Origin: an uncultured Oscillibacter sp.
Lineage (GTDB): Bacteria > Bacillota > Clostridia > Oscillospirales > Oscillospiraceae
NCBI GenBank assembly: GCA_902490355.1
Contig: CABUDN010000010.1
Span: 1 to 28,819, forward strand
Reading direction: 5' to 3'
DNA: 28,819 nucleotides
A model generated the notes under the pieces. It worked only from the letters and a program-made list of their open reading frames with translations, did no database searches and was not told where the DNA came from. The number at the start of each line of letters is the position of its first letter. Within the stretch, counting starts at the first letter, position 1. The translations under genes were made by a program, and so were the position numbers. Of the stretch, positions 6,363 through 15,199 are shown one piece after another.

Positions 6363-8473
6363 AGCCGGAACTGCTCTCCCCCGCCGGCTCTCCGGAGTCT
6401 CTGCGGGCCGCGGTCCAAAACGGCGCCGGCGCCGTGTATCTGGGCTGGGGGGAATTCAATGCCCGGCGCGGCGCGAAAAACTTTACCGATGAGGAATTTG
6501 CCCAGGCCCTGCGCTATTGTCACGAGCGGGGCGTGCGGGTGTTTCTCACCCTCAACACCCTGGTGACGGACCGGGAACTGCCCGCCGCTCTGGAAACCGC
6601 CCGGCAGGCCTGCCGCCTGGGGGTGGACAGTGTACTGGTGCAGGACTGGGGCCTGTTTGACCTGCTGCGCCGGACGCTGCCGGACCTGCCCCTTCACGCC
6701 AGCACCCAGATGAGTCTTTTTACCTCCGGCGGCGCCCGGGAGGCTGCCGCCGACGGCTGCGAGCGGGTGGTGCTGGCCCGGGAGTGCTCCGCGGAGGACA
6801 CCCGGACCATCTGTGAAACCTGCCCGGCGGAGGTGGAGGCCTTTGCCCACGGGGCCCTTTGCATGTGCTATTCCGGCCAGTGCGCCATGAGCGCCCTGAT
6901 CGGCGGCCGCTCCGGCAACCGGGGCCGCTGCGCCCAGCCCTGCCGCCTGCCCTACGGGCTCAACGCCCCCGCCGGAAAAGCGTATCCCCTGAGCCTCAAG
7001 GACAGCTCCCTGGCCGGCCATCTGGGCGAGATGGCCCAAATGGGCGTGGACTGCCTCAAGCTGGAGGGCCGGATGAAACGGCCGGAGTATGTGGCCGTGG
7101 TCACCGGCATTTATGCCCGCTTGCTGGAAGAGGGCCGGGGCCCCACCCCCGCGGAGGAAGCGGAGCTGGAACAGGCCTTCTCCCGTTCCGGCTTTACCGA
7201 CGCCTACTGGCAGGGCACCCATGGACGATTCATGCTGGGCACCCGCTCCCCCGACACGCCGGAGCCCAAAGCCCTTTTCGACGCGGCCCGCGCCGCCTAT
7301 GAAAAGGACGCTCTGCGCACCGTTCCCGTGCGCTTTACCTGCCGGATCGCCGCCGACGTTCCCTCTGTCCTGACGGCGGAGGACTCCGACGGCCACTCCG
7401 TCACCGTGACCGGCGCCGTGCCGGAAGCGGCCCGGACCCGCGCCCTGACGGCGCAGTCCGTGGAGGAGCGGCTGATGAAAACCGGCGGCACCGCCTACCG
7501 CTGCACGGACATCACCGTGACGGTGGATGACGGACTCTCCCTCTCCGCCGGGGCCATCAACGCCCTGCGGCGGGATGTGCTCTCCGCCCTCTCCGAGGCC
7601 CGCACCGCGCCCCCGGTCCGCCGGGAACTGCCGGTGCCGCCGCTGCCGGAAGAGGACTGCCGGGCGGACACGCCCCAGTTCACCCTCTCCCTGCACCGGG
7701 CGGAACAGCTCTCCGACGCGCTGCTGGACGGGTCCCCGGCGCGGATCTCCCTGCCCCTGGACGTTCTGGCCCACGAAACGGCCCTGCCCCAGCGGGAGGG
7801 TCTGATCTGGTGCGCCGAGCTGCCCCGGGTATGGCGGGACCGGGACGAGGAGCTGCTGCGCCGCTGGCTGGACCACGCCGCCTCTCTGGGCGTCACCGCC
7901 GCCCTGGCGGGCAATCTGGGCCATCTGCCCCTGCTGCGGGGAACGGGCCTGACGGTATTGGGCGACTATGGCCTCAACGTGTTCAACGGCCGGTCCCTGG
8001 CCTATCTGAAGGACAAGGGCCTTGCTTCGGCCTGCGTGTCCTTCGAGCTGCGCTTTGCCCAGATCCGGGACATGCCCAAGGTGCTGCCCACGGAGGCCAT
8101 TGTCTATGGCCGCCTGCCCCTGATGATTACGGAAAACTGCCTGGTGCAGAACGCCGCCGGCTGCCGCCGGGACCGGGAAGGTCCCGCCGTTCCCGCCGAC
8201 GGACCCTGCCGCAGCCAGCAGCTGCTGCGGGACCGCACCGGCGCCGCCTTCCCCCTGCTGCCTGCCTTCGGCCACCGGACCGAAATCCAGAACAGCCGCC
8301 CGCTGTGGCTGGCGGACCGGCCGGACTTCCGGCGTCTGGGTCTGGCCTTTGCCCGGCTGCGCTTCACCACGGAATCCCCGGCGGAATGCGCTGAGATTTT
8401 CCGGGCCTATCGGGAGGGCCGCCCTGCCGCCGGGGACTTTACCCGGGGGCTTTACGAGCGGGGTGTGGAGTAA
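6359..8473 (+). CDS. U32-family peptidase-like / RlhA-type 23S rRNA hydroxylation protein
   Basis: The 704-residue protein opens with ELLSPAGSPESLRAAVQNGA and contains the U32 signature: a segment ending in AFAHGALCMCYSGQC, followed by GRSGNRGRCAQPCR. Cysteines at 168, 170, 175, 191, 195 and 232 could supply an iron-sulfur or metal site. A long C-terminal half, about 380-700, matches the DUF3656-type extension. E. coli RlhA (YdcP), needed for 5-hydroxycytidine at 23S C2501, has this domain plan, while shorter U32 proteins act in tRNA hydroxylation or as proteases. An rRNA-modification role is therefore plausible but inferred. The gene is coupled to zapA by a 4-nt overlap. Confidence 0.82.
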   Translation: MKPELLSPAGSPESLRAAVQNGAGAVYLGWGEFNARRGAKNFTDEEFAQALRYCHERGVRVFLTLNTLVTDRELPAALETARQACRLGVDSVLVQDWGLFDLLRRTLPDLPLHASTQMSLFTSGGAREAAADGCERVVLARECSAEDTRTICETCPAEVEAFAHGALCMCYSGQCAMSALIGGRSGNRGRCAQPCRLPYGLNAPAGKAYPLSLKDSSLAGHLGEMAQMGVDCLKLEGRMKRPEYVAVVTGIYARLLEEGRGPTPAEEAELEQAFSRSGFTDAYWQGTHGRFMLGTRSPDTPEPKALFDAARAAYEKDALRTVPVRFTCRIAADVPSVLTAEDSDGHSVTVTGAVPEAARTRALTAQSVEERLMKTGGTAYRCTDITVTVDDGLSLSAGAINALRRDVLSALSEARTAPPVRRELPVPPLPEEDCRADTPQFTLSLHRAEQLSDALLDGSPARISLPLDVLAHETALPQREGLIWCAELPRVWRDRDEELLRRWLDHAASLGVTAALAGNLGHLPLLRGTGLTVLGDYGLNVFNGRSLAYLKDKGLASACVSFELRFAQIRDMPKVLPTEAIVYGRLPLMITENCLVQNAAGCRRDREGPAVPADGPCRSQQLLRDRTGAAFPLLPAFGHRTEIQNSRPLWLADRPDFRRLGLAFARLRFTTESPAECAEIFRAYREGRPAAGDFTRGLYERGVE

Positions 8474-8503
8474 AATCCGATCCCATCCGTATAGTTCTTT
8501 TAT

Positions 8504-8509
8504 TATAAT
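8504..8509 (+). promoter_or_regulatory. Possible -10 element upstream of the dut-like gene
   Basis: A perfect TATAAT lies in a short AT-rich gap (8474-8539) within GC-rich sequence, 30 nt before the dut-like ATG. No convincing -35 is visible at the right spacing. Confidence 0.4.
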
Positions 8510-8539
8510 ACGATTTGTATTTGATTTTTGGAGTTTTAC

Positions 8540-8971
8540 ATGGAAGAAATCAAGGTAAAATACTTTGTAGAGGATTTGGAGCCGCTGACCTACGTGGCGG
8601 ACAAGTCCGACTGGATCGACCTGCGGGCCGCGGAAACGGTCACTTTGCAGGCCGGAGAATTCCGGCTGATTCCCCTGGGTGTGGCCATTGCCCTGCCGGA
8701 GGGATATGAGGCCCACATCGTGCCCCGCAGCTCCACCTTCCGCAACTACGGAATTTTGCAGACCAACTCCATGGGCGTGGTGGATTACAGCTACCGGGGC
8801 GACAACGACCAGTGGCACATGCCCGCCTATGCCACCCGGGACGTGACCATTGAGAAAAACGCCCGGATCTGCCAGTTCCGCATTGTGCGCAACCAGCCCC
8901 ACCTGACCTTCACCCGGGTGGAGCATCTGGACGGACCGGACCGGGGCGGCTTCGGCTCCACGGGAAAGTGA
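8540..8971 (+). CDS. dut: dUTPase-family nucleotidohydrolase
   Basis: The 143-residue protein shows the five dUTPase motifs in order: WIDLRAAE (motif 1), PRSST (2), GVVDYSYRGDNDQWH (3, with the catalytic-type Asp), ARICQFRIV (4) and RGGFGSTG (5, the nucleotide-capping tail). Trimeric dUTPases convert dUTP to dUMP and pyrophosphate, keeping uracil out of DNA and feeding dTMP synthesis. Motif 3 differs from the usual GxIDxDYRGE, so substrate preference may differ. The ATG at 8540 has GGAG at 8530-8533. It overlaps or abuts maf, another nucleotide-cleaning enzyme. Confidence 0.87.
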   Translation: MEEIKVKYFVEDLEPLTYVADKSDWIDLRAAETVTLQAGEFRLIPLGVAIALPEGYEAHIVPRSSTFRNYGILQTNSMGVVDYSYRGDNDQWHMPAYATRDVTIEKNARICQFRIVRNQPHLTFTRVEHLDGPDRGGFGSTGK

Positions 8972-8979
8972 GGCAGGCC

Positions 8980-9558
8980 GTGGCAAAGATTGTACTGGCC
9001 TCCGGCTCTCCCCGCCGCCGGGAGCTGCTGACGCGGATGGGCATTGCGGACTTTGACGTCCGGGTGCCGGAGACGGAGGAAACCTATCCCCCCAACCTGA
9101 CTCCCCGGGAAACGGTGGAATACATCTCCCGGGAGAAGGCCCGGGCCGCCGCGGCTTTGTGCCGCCCGGACGAGATCGTCATCACCGCCGACACCATGGT
9201 GTTTCTGGACGGCGCCCGGCTGGGCAAGCCCCGGGACGAGGCCCATGCCCTGGAGATGCTCACCGCCCTGCAGGGACGGCGTCACACTGTCTGCACCGGC
9301 GTTACCGTCTGCCGGGGCGACTATGCGGACACCCAGTCGGAGGAGACGGAAGTCTTTTTCCGTCCGGCCACGGAGCAGGAGCTGCGGGCCTATATCCGCA
9401 CCGGCGAACCCATGGACAAGGCCGGGGCGTACGGCATTCAGGGCCGGGGCGCGCTGCTGGTGGAGAAGATCCACGGCGACTTCTTCAACGTCATGGGCCT
9501 GCCGGTACTGCGATTGAGCCGGATGCTTCTGCCCTTGGGCGTCCATTGTCTGGACTGA
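8980..9558 (+). CDS. maf: Maf-family nucleoside triphosphate pyrophosphatase
   Basis: The 192-residue protein has the Maf signature SGSPRR at 8-13, the catalytic-type Asp in ITADTMVFLDG (D71), GKPRD, and the C-terminal GAYGIQGRGALLVEKIHGDF segment. Maf proteins hydrolyse non-canonical or dTTP/UTP-type nucleotides and often sit at the head of mre clusters, as here. The GTG at 8980 is preferred: it has GAGG about 7 nt upstream and gives the usual short N-terminus. A GTG at 8968, overlapping the dut stop as GTGA, is the alternative. Confidence 0.9.
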   Translation: MAKIVLASGSPRRRELLTRMGIADFDVRVPETEETYPPNLTPRETVEYISREKARAAAALCRPDEIVITADTMVFLDGARLGKPRDEAHALEMLTALQGRRHTVCTGVTVCRGDYADTQSEETEVFFRPATEQELRAYIRTGEPMDKAGAYGIQGRGALLVEKIHGDFFNVMGLPVLRLSRMLLPLGVHCLD

Positions 9559-9580
9559 GCAGAAAAAGGAGCGTTTGACT

Positions 9581-10420
9581 TTGAAAAACTTCCTGAGAAA
9601 CCACGGGATCTGGGTGCTGTTCGCCGCAGCGGTCATTGCCGTCATGCTGGCGGTGATGTCCTATCTGAGCAACACCTCTTCTCCCCTGGTCAATGCGGCC
9701 AACGTGATCGCCTCTCCCTTCCGCTCCGCCTATACCGCGGTGGCCACCTGGTTCAACGACAAGCAGAATTACTATCGGGATACCACGCAGCTGCAGGAGG
9801 AAAACGCGGAGCTGCGGCGCAAAATCGCCGAAATGGAAGCCGAGGTCCGGCAGGCGGAGGCAGACCGGGAGGAAAACCGCCGGCTGCGGGAGCTGCTGGA
9901 TCTGCGGGAGCAGCGCCGGGACTTCGTCTTTGAATCCGCGTTCATCACGGAGCACGAAGTCACCAACTGGACCTCTTCCCTGACGCTCAACAAGGGCACC
10001 ATCCACGATGTGTCGGTCAACGACTGCGTCATCGATGAGACCGGCGCCCTGGTGGGCGTGGTCAGCGAGGTGGGCACCAACTGGTGCACCGTGCTGACCA
10101 TTGTGGATACCGATACCTCCATGGGCGCCCGGGTCTTCCGCACCAAGGACTTGGGCCTGGCCCAGGGCGACTTCTCCCTGATGGATGAAAACCGCCTGCG
10201 GCTGGACTATCTGCCTGCCGACTCCTCCTTGCTGGGCGGCGATCTGGTGGAGACCTCCGGCCTTGGCGGATACTATCCCTCCGGGCTGGTGATCGGCTCT
10301 GTGGAGGAGGTCCAGGTGGACGACTCCGGCGCCTCCGCCTATGCCATCATCAAACCCAGCGTGGACTTTGACGCTTTGACCGAAGTCTTTATCATCAAGG
10401 ACTTCGACATCGTCACATAA
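9581..10420 (+). CDS. mreC: Rod shape-determining protein MreC
   Basis: The 279-residue protein has one N-terminal membrane helix (about 8-28). A coiled coil follows, roughly 65-115, with repeated Glu/Arg/Leu heptads such as LQEENAELRRKIAEMEAEV. The extracellular beta-rich MreC domain includes LNKGTIHDVSVNDCV and DLVETSGLGGYYPSGLVIG. MreC scaffolds the elongation machinery with MreD, PBP2 and RodA. Two TTG codons are possible starts; 9581 is chosen because AAAGGAG at 9565-9571 lies 9 nt before it, against only 3 nt for 9575. No mreB lies in this cluster. Confidence 0.92.
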   Translation: MKNFLRNHGIWVLFAAAVIAVMLAVMSYLSNTSSPLVNAANVIASPFRSAYTAVATWFNDKQNYYRDTTQLQEENAELRRKIAEMEAEVRQAEADREENRRLRELLDLREQRRDFVFESAFITEHEVTNWTSSLTLNKGTIHDVSVNDCVIDETGALVGVVSEVGTNWCTVLTIVDTDTSMGARVFRTKDLGLAQGDFSLMDENRLRLDYLPADSSLLGGDLVETSGLGGYYPSGLVIGSVEEVQVDDSGASAYAIIKPSVDFDALTEVFIIKDFDIVT

Positions 10421-10432
10421 GGAGGCGCCGCC

Positions 10433-10945
10433 GTGCTGGCACGAAACGAAACAATCATCAAGTGGCTGCTCTACACCGCCGCCGCTCTGGCGTGCTTTGT
10501 GATTCAGGGGACGGTTCTCCAGAGAATCAGCATCTGGGGGGTCATTCCCTTTGTCTATCCGGCTGTGGCCGCCATTCCCGCCACTTACGAGGGCACCGTT
10601 CCCGGCACCGCTTTTGCCGTGGGCGTGGGGGTTGCCTGCGACCTGCTGCTGCCCGCCTCCTCCCCCTGCTTCTACACGCTGGTCTTTCCCCTGGTGGGAT
10701 TGTGCGCGGCACTGCTGAGTGAAAGTGTGTGCCGGGCGGGCTTTCTCTGCTCCCTGCTCTCCACTGCCGCGGCATTCTGCATCACCGGGCTGGCCCATGC
10801 CCTGGTGCTGTGGGCGGGCAGCAAGGCCGCCTGGGGCACTGCCGCCTCCGTGGCCGGCCGGGAGCTGTGCCTGACCCTTCCCTTTATTTTCCCCATGACT
10901 GTTCTTTTCCGGGCCGTCTACTGGCGTGCCCACCGCAACGATTAA
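10433..10945 (+). CDS. mreD: Rod shape-determining protein MreD
   Basis: The 170-residue polytopic membrane protein has about five hydrophobic segments and lies directly after mreC. It begins with GTG, and its AAGGAGG ribosome binding site (10419-10425) overlaps the mreC stop codon, so expression is coupled. MreD sequences are poorly conserved; identification rests on size, hydrophobicity, an FxxQGTVLQRISIWG-type first helix end and its place between mreC and pbp2. Confidence 0.85.
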   Translation: MLARNETIIKWLLYTAAALACFVIQGTVLQRISIWGVIPFVYPAVAAIPATYEGTVPGTAFAVGVGVACDLLLPASSPCFYTLVFPLVGLCAALLSESVCRAGFLCSLLSTAAAFCITGLAHALVLWAGSKAAWGTAASVAGRELCLTLPFIFPMTVLFRAVYWRAHRND

Positions 10946-10955
10946 AGGAGACACT

Positions 10956-13142
10956 ATGGATTCCAAGGAACGTCACAACCTGCGTCTTGCTGTCCTGGCC
11001 GGGTTTCTGGCCCTGGTGGTACTGATTTATGTGGGCGTCCTCTATGACACACAGGTCGTCAACTATGATAAATACATCGCCCAGTCCATCCGGTCCATTG
11101 CCCGGGAGGAAAAGGTCGCCGCATCCCGCGGCATCATCACGGACCGCACCGGCCGGGCTCTGGTTACCAGCCGTTCTACCTACAACCTCACCTTTGACGC
11201 CAGCCTGCTCAAGGCAGACGAGGATGAAAACGAGGCCATTTTGCGTCTGGTCAAGCTCTGCCAGGCCAACGGCGTAGTCTGGACCGACAACCTGCCCATC
11301 ACCCAGGAAGCACCCTATACCTACACTCTGGATCAGACTTCCTCCCTGCAGAAAAACCGCTTTGCCACCTATGTCAAATCCCTCTCCGAGGCCAAGGCCC
11401 AGCTGGGGGCCTATCTGCTCAAGCATCCCGAGGCTCTGGGCGATCAGGAACAGACCGCTGAAATCCTCTCGCAGGCGGAAGTCTCGGATGCGGACAAGGC
11501 CAAGGCATTGGCCGAGCTGCTCTCCGGCGACACCCTGACCGCGCAGCTGCTGGAAGACGCCGGAATCACCGCCCAGGATCTCATGCATATGATGCGGGAG
11601 GACCTGGAACTGCCCGCCGACTTTACCGAAAGCGAGGCCCGGCTGGTGCTGGGCGTGCAGTATGAGCTGTCTTTGCGCAAGCTGGACAATTACGACGCCT
11701 ACATTCTGGCCGAAGATATCGACACGCCCTTTATCTCCCTGCTCAGCGACGGGGATTTCGCCGGCGCCAAGGTCACCAGCTCCACCACCCGGGAATATGA
11801 AACGGACTACGCCGCTCACATTCTGGGCACCGTGGGTCTCATTCAGGCCGAGGACTGGGCCAAACTCAAGGACAAAGGCTATGACATGGACGACTGGATC
11901 GGCCGGGACGGCGTGGAACTGGCCTTTGAGCAGTATCTCAAGGGTACCGACGGCCGGCGGGTGGTCTCCACCAATGCCAACGGCAAAATCACCGGCGAAT
12001 ACTACTCCGAAGAGCCCGAGCCGGGCAACACCGTGGAGCTGACCATCGACCTCAAGCTTCAGCAGGCGGTGGAGGATCTGCTGGCTGAAACGGTCTCCAA
12101 AATGAACGAGGAGGACGGCGACTACGCCCGCGGCGCCGCCGTTGTGGTGGAAAAGGTCGGCACCGGAGAGATTCTGGCCCTGGCCTCCTACCCCACCTTC
12201 AACCTCTCCACCTACCGCCAGGATTTCAACACTCTGGCCAACGAGGAACTCAATCCCGGCCGTCCCCTGGTCAATCGCGCTACCCAGGGCGCCTATGCCC
12301 CGGGCTCCACCCTCAAGCCCCTGACGGCTGTGGCCGCCCTGGAAGAGGGCGTCACCACCACCACGGAGAAAATCAAGGATACCGGCAAGTGGTATTATCC
12401 CGGCTATCCCCAGAGCTACACCTATTGCTGGAACCGCAGCGGCCACGGCTGGATGAACGTCACCTCCGCCATTACCAACTCCTGCAACTACTACTTTGCC
12501 ACCATGGGCTACCGCCTGGGCATGGACACCCTGCGGGAATACCTCACCGCCTTCGGTCTGGGCGAATCCACCGGTATCGAAATCGGCGACAGGGCCGGTA
12601 CCCTGCCGGAAAACGCCCCCGGCCAGGATCTGGCCCCCTGGGCCGCATACGGCCAGGCCAACCAGCTCTATACCCCTTTGCAGCTGGCCAACTATATTTC
12701 CACCCTGGTCTCCGGCGGCAAGCGCTGCCAGCCCCACCTGCTCAAGGCCGTCAAGTCCTATGACAGCTCCGAGGTTCTGGCCCTGGGCAACACCGATCCG
12801 GTTTCCACCATCTCCATGCGGGATTCCACGGTGCAGGCCGTGAAGGAAGGCATGCTGGGCTACACCCAGCGCGGCGGCCAGCTGTATTCCTACTTCACCC
12901 AGTGCGTGGTCACCGCCGGCGCCAAAACCGGTACGGCCCAGCTGGGCGGCGACCAGACCAACAACGGCGTGTTCGTCTGCTTTGCTCCCTACGACGAGCC
13001 CGAGATCGTGGTCTCCATCGTCATCGAGCACGGCGGCTCCGGCGCCGCCCTGGCCTCCACCGCCGTGGCCATTCTCAACGAGTATTTCACCACCGACTCC
13101 ACCGGCACCGGTGTGACCGGCGAAAATCAGTTACTTCAATAA
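10956..13142 (+). CDS. mrdA: Class B penicillin-binding protein 2 (elongation transpeptidase)
   Basis: The 728-residue protein has a single N-terminal membrane helix (about 10-31). A pedestal region begins with SRGIITDRTGRALV, and the C-terminal transpeptidase domain carries SxxK as S451-TLK454, SxN as S509-C-N511 and KTG at 657-659. It cross-links peptidoglycan during side-wall elongation with MreC, MreD and a RodA glycosyltransferase; rodA is not in this window. The ATG at 10956 has AAAGGAG at 10944-10950. The region between about 83 and 270 is longer and more acidic than in E. coli PBP2, as is common in Firmicutes. Confidence 0.93.
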   Translation: MDSKERHNLRLAVLAGFLALVVLIYVGVLYDTQVVNYDKYIAQSIRSIAREEKVAASRGIITDRTGRALVTSRSTYNLTFDASLLKADEDENEAILRLVKLCQANGVVWTDNLPITQEAPYTYTLDQTSSLQKNRFATYVKSLSEAKAQLGAYLLKHPEALGDQEQTAEILSQAEVSDADKAKALAELLSGDTLTAQLLEDAGITAQDLMHMMREDLELPADFTESEARLVLGVQYELSLRKLDNYDAYILAEDIDTPFISLLSDGDFAGAKVTSSTTREYETDYAAHILGTVGLIQAEDWAKLKDKGYDMDDWIGRDGVELAFEQYLKGTDGRRVVSTNANGKITGEYYSEEPEPGNTVELTIDLKLQQAVEDLLAETVSKMNEEDGDYARGAAVVVEKVGTGEILALASYPTFNLSTYRQDFNTLANEELNPGRPLVNRATQGAYAPGSTLKPLTAVAALEEGVTTTTEKIKDTGKWYYPGYPQSYTYCWNRSGHGWMNVTSAITNSCNYYFATMGYRLGMDTLREYLTAFGLGESTGIEIGDRAGTLPENAPGQDLAPWAAYGQANQLYTPLQLANYISTLVSGGKRCQPHLLKAVKSYDSSEVLALGNTDPVSTISMRDSTVQAVKEGMLGYTQRGGQLYSYFTQCVVTAGAKTGTAQLGGDQTNNGVFVCFAPYDEPEIVVSIVIEHGGSGAALASTAVAILNEYFTTDSTGTGVTGENQLLQ

Positions 13143-13160
13143 TTTCGGAGGCATCCGCCT

Positions 13161-15029
13161 ATGAGTGAACCCTTTGTTTTCGATTCCCGTTCCACAGAGT
13201 GTAAAGAGCCCTTCGGCGCCGTTCCCTGCGGCCAGTTTGTCACCTTTCGCTGCCGTCCCCTGCTCAAGGAGGACTTTACCCACTGCTCGGTGCTGTTTTT
13301 TCATGAGTTTTCCGGCCGGACCCAGGAGGTGGAAATGGCCTGCCTGGGTCCGGAGGGAGACCGCCTTTGCTTTTCCGCCGCCGTCGCCGCCCCGCCGGAG
13401 CCGGAGCTGAGCTGGTATCATTTCCGCCTGTGGCGGGACGACGGCACCGGCTGTTTTCTGGATAAGACCGGATACCGCAGCGACACGCAGTTTGACTCCT
13501 GGCAGCTGACGACCTATCGCCCCACCCATACGCCGGAGTGGTTCGGCAGCGGCGTGACATACCATATTTTTCCAGATCGATTCCGGCGCCTGTCCGTCCC
13601 CAAGGCGGATGGGCTGGTCGGAAACCGCTGGGTCCACGAGCAGTGGGACGACATGCCCCAATGGCAGCCGGATCCCGACGGTGAGATTCGGAACCGGGAC
13701 TTTTTCGGCGGTTCTCTGGCAGGCATTACCTCCAAGCTGGATGATCTGGCCCGGCTGGGCGTCACCACACTGTACCTCTGCCCTATTTTTGAATCCGCCT
13801 CCAACCACCGGTACAATACCGCCGATTATACCCACATCGATCCCATGCTGGGCACGGAGAAGGATTTTGACATCCTCTGCCGCCAGGCCCGGGAGCGCGG
13901 CATCCACATCCTGCTGGACGGCGTGTTCAATCACACCGGGTCCCAGAGCATCTACTTCAATGCCGACGGCTACTATCCATCGGAGGGCGCGGCTCAGAGC
14001 CAGGACAGTCCCTACTACGACTGGTATTCCTTCCACCCCTGGCCTCAGGACTATGACTCCTGGTGGGGCATCCATACCCTGCCTGCCGTGCGGGAAGAGT
14101 GCCCGAGTTATGTCGACTACATCATCGATCATCCCGATTCCATCGTCCGCCGCTGGGTGCGTCTGGGCGCCTCCGGCTGGCGGCTGGACGTGGCCGATGA
14201 GCTGCCGGACTGGTTCATTGCCAAAATCCGCACCGCGCTGGAGGAAACGGACCCCGAGGGCATCCTCATCGGCGAGGTCTGGGAGGATGGCTCCAATAAA
14301 ATCGCCTATTCGCAGCGCCGCCGGTATCTGCTGGGCAGCGAGTGCCACGGCCTGATGAACTATCCCTTCCGCACGGCTCTGCTGGCCTATCTGCAGGACG
14401 GCGGAGCGGAGGACTTCCAGAATGCCATGGAGACGATTCGGGAGAACTACCCGCCTGCGGCATTCTACTCCGCCATGAACTTCCTGGGAACCCACGACAC
14501 GCCCCGGATCCTGACGGTTCTGGGCGCCGATCACGTTCCGGAGACCCGGGAGGCCCGGGCGGCCTTCCGCCTGAGCCCGGATCAGAGAGCCAAGGGCGTG
14601 GCTCTGGTTCGGCTGGCTGCTCTGATTCTCTTCACCTTCCCCGGCAGCCCCACCATTTTTTACGGTGACGAGGCCGGTATGGAGGGCTTTGAAGATCCCT
14701 TCAACCGCGGCACGTACCCCTGGGGCCATGAGGACCGGGAATTGCTGGGACATTTCGCCCGGCTGGGCACCCTGCGGCGCAGCCGCTCCGCCCTGCAAAA
14801 GGGAACGCTCTCCTGGATTACGGCAAACGGCCCCCTGCTGGCCTTCGCCCGGGAGGGCACGGACGGACGGCTGGTCACCGTGGTCAACACGGACCGGGCC
14901 GAGCAGCGGCTCTCCCTTCCCTGGTCCGGCGACACCGCCACCGACCTGCTGACGGGTCAGGAGTTCTTCCCGGAAGAGGGCACGCTGACCCTCTGTATTC
15001 CGCCCCGGGGCGGGTTTCTCCTGGGTTGA
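13161..15029 (+). CDS. GH13 alpha-glucosidase/neopullulanase-type enzyme
   Basis: The 622-residue protein has an N-terminal beta-sandwich region (about 1-120) and a TIM-barrel GH13 domain starting near YHIFPDRF (134-141). Conserved regions are visible: I, DGVFNHTG (253-260); II, GWRLDVADE with nucleophile D343; III, GEVWED with acid/base E372; IV, FLGTHDTPR with H445/D446. A C-terminal beta domain ends the protein. No signal peptide is present, so it should act on malto-oligosaccharides or glycogen fragments in the cytoplasm. Family resemblance is to neopullulanase, maltogenic amylase or cyclomaltodextrinase; the exact specificity cannot be told. It follows pbp2 by 18 nt with GGAGG at 13147-13151 and may share its transcript, although no metabolic link to the mre genes is obvious. 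Confidence 0.88.
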   Translation: MSEPFVFDSRSTECKEPFGAVPCGQFVTFRCRPLLKEDFTHCSVLFFHEFSGRTQEVEMACLGPEGDRLCFSAAVAAPPEPELSWYHFRLWRDDGTGCFLDKTGYRSDTQFDSWQLTTYRPTHTPEWFGSGVTYHIFPDRFRRLSVPKADGLVGNRWVHEQWDDMPQWQPDPDGEIRNRDFFGGSLAGITSKLDDLARLGVTTLYLCPIFESASNHRYNTADYTHIDPMLGTEKDFDILCRQARERGIHILLDGVFNHTGSQSIYFNADGYYPSEGAAQSQDSPYYDWYSFHPWPQDYDSWWGIHTLPAVREECPSYVDYIIDHPDSIVRRWVRLGASGWRLDVADELPDWFIAKIRTALEETDPEGILIGEVWEDGSNKIAYSQRRRYLLGSECHGLMNYPFRTALLAYLQDGGAEDFQNAMETIRENYPPAAFYSAMNFLGTHDTPRILTVLGADHVPETREARAAFRLSPDQRAKGVALVRLAALILFTFPGSPTIFYGDEAGMEGFEDPFNRGTYPWGHEDRELLGHFARLGTLRRSRSALQKGTLSWITANGPLLAFAREGTDGRLVTVVNTDRAEQRLSLPWSGDTATDLLTGQEFFPEEGTLTLCIPPRGGFLLG

Positions 15030-15047
15030 TCCGCAAGCCAAATTTCA

Positions 15048-15083
15048 AAAGGAGGTGTTTCACGTGAAACATCTCCTTTTTTT
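15048..15083 (+). terminator. Terminator built around a parS site
   Basis: AAAGGAG (15048-15054) pairs with CTCCTTT (15073-15079) around the 16-bp parS palindrome, giving a long near-perfect stem followed by seven T residues at 15077-15083. It ends the transcript of the mre/pbp2/GH13 operon just before the soj promoter. Confidence 0.8.
15056..15071. other. parS centromere site 1
   Basis: The sequence TGTTTCACGTGAAACA is a perfect match to the Firmicutes parS consensus bound by Spo0J/ParB. It lies about 130 nt upstream of soj and inside a terminator stem. ParB is expected to load here and spread as a CTP-gated clamp, recruiting SMC condensin. Confidence 0.97.
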
Positions 15084-15114
15084 CGTTTCCCGGTCTGTTT
15101 TTTTGGTTTATGCC

Positions 15115-15143
15115 TTGCAAGCGCACATGGCCCTTGTTATAAT
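15115..15143 (+). promoter_or_regulatory. Promoter of soj-parB
   Basis: TTGCAA at 15115-15120 and TATAAT at 15138-15143 are separated by 17 nt, a strong sigma-A-type promoter. The expected start near 15150 leaves a leader of about 50 nt and argues against the in-frame ATG at 15149 as the soj start. parS site 1 lies 44 nt upstream of the -35. Confidence 0.85.
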
Positions 15144-15199
15144 ATTCAATGTGTGAAAATGCCGCAACATCCGCGGATTTATGGAAAGTAGGTGCCTTT

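Noticed and set aside
6251..8986. Minus-strand open frame (911 codons) opposite the U32 and dut-like genes
   Set aside because: Antisense shadow; low-complexity Gly/Gln/Pro translation without motifs. The plus-strand genes carry conserved motifs.
15149..15199. Upstream ATG start for soj
   Set aside because: It lies at the predicted transcription start of the TTGCAA-17-TATAAT promoter and would add 17 non-family residues before MAKTIAIVNQKGG.
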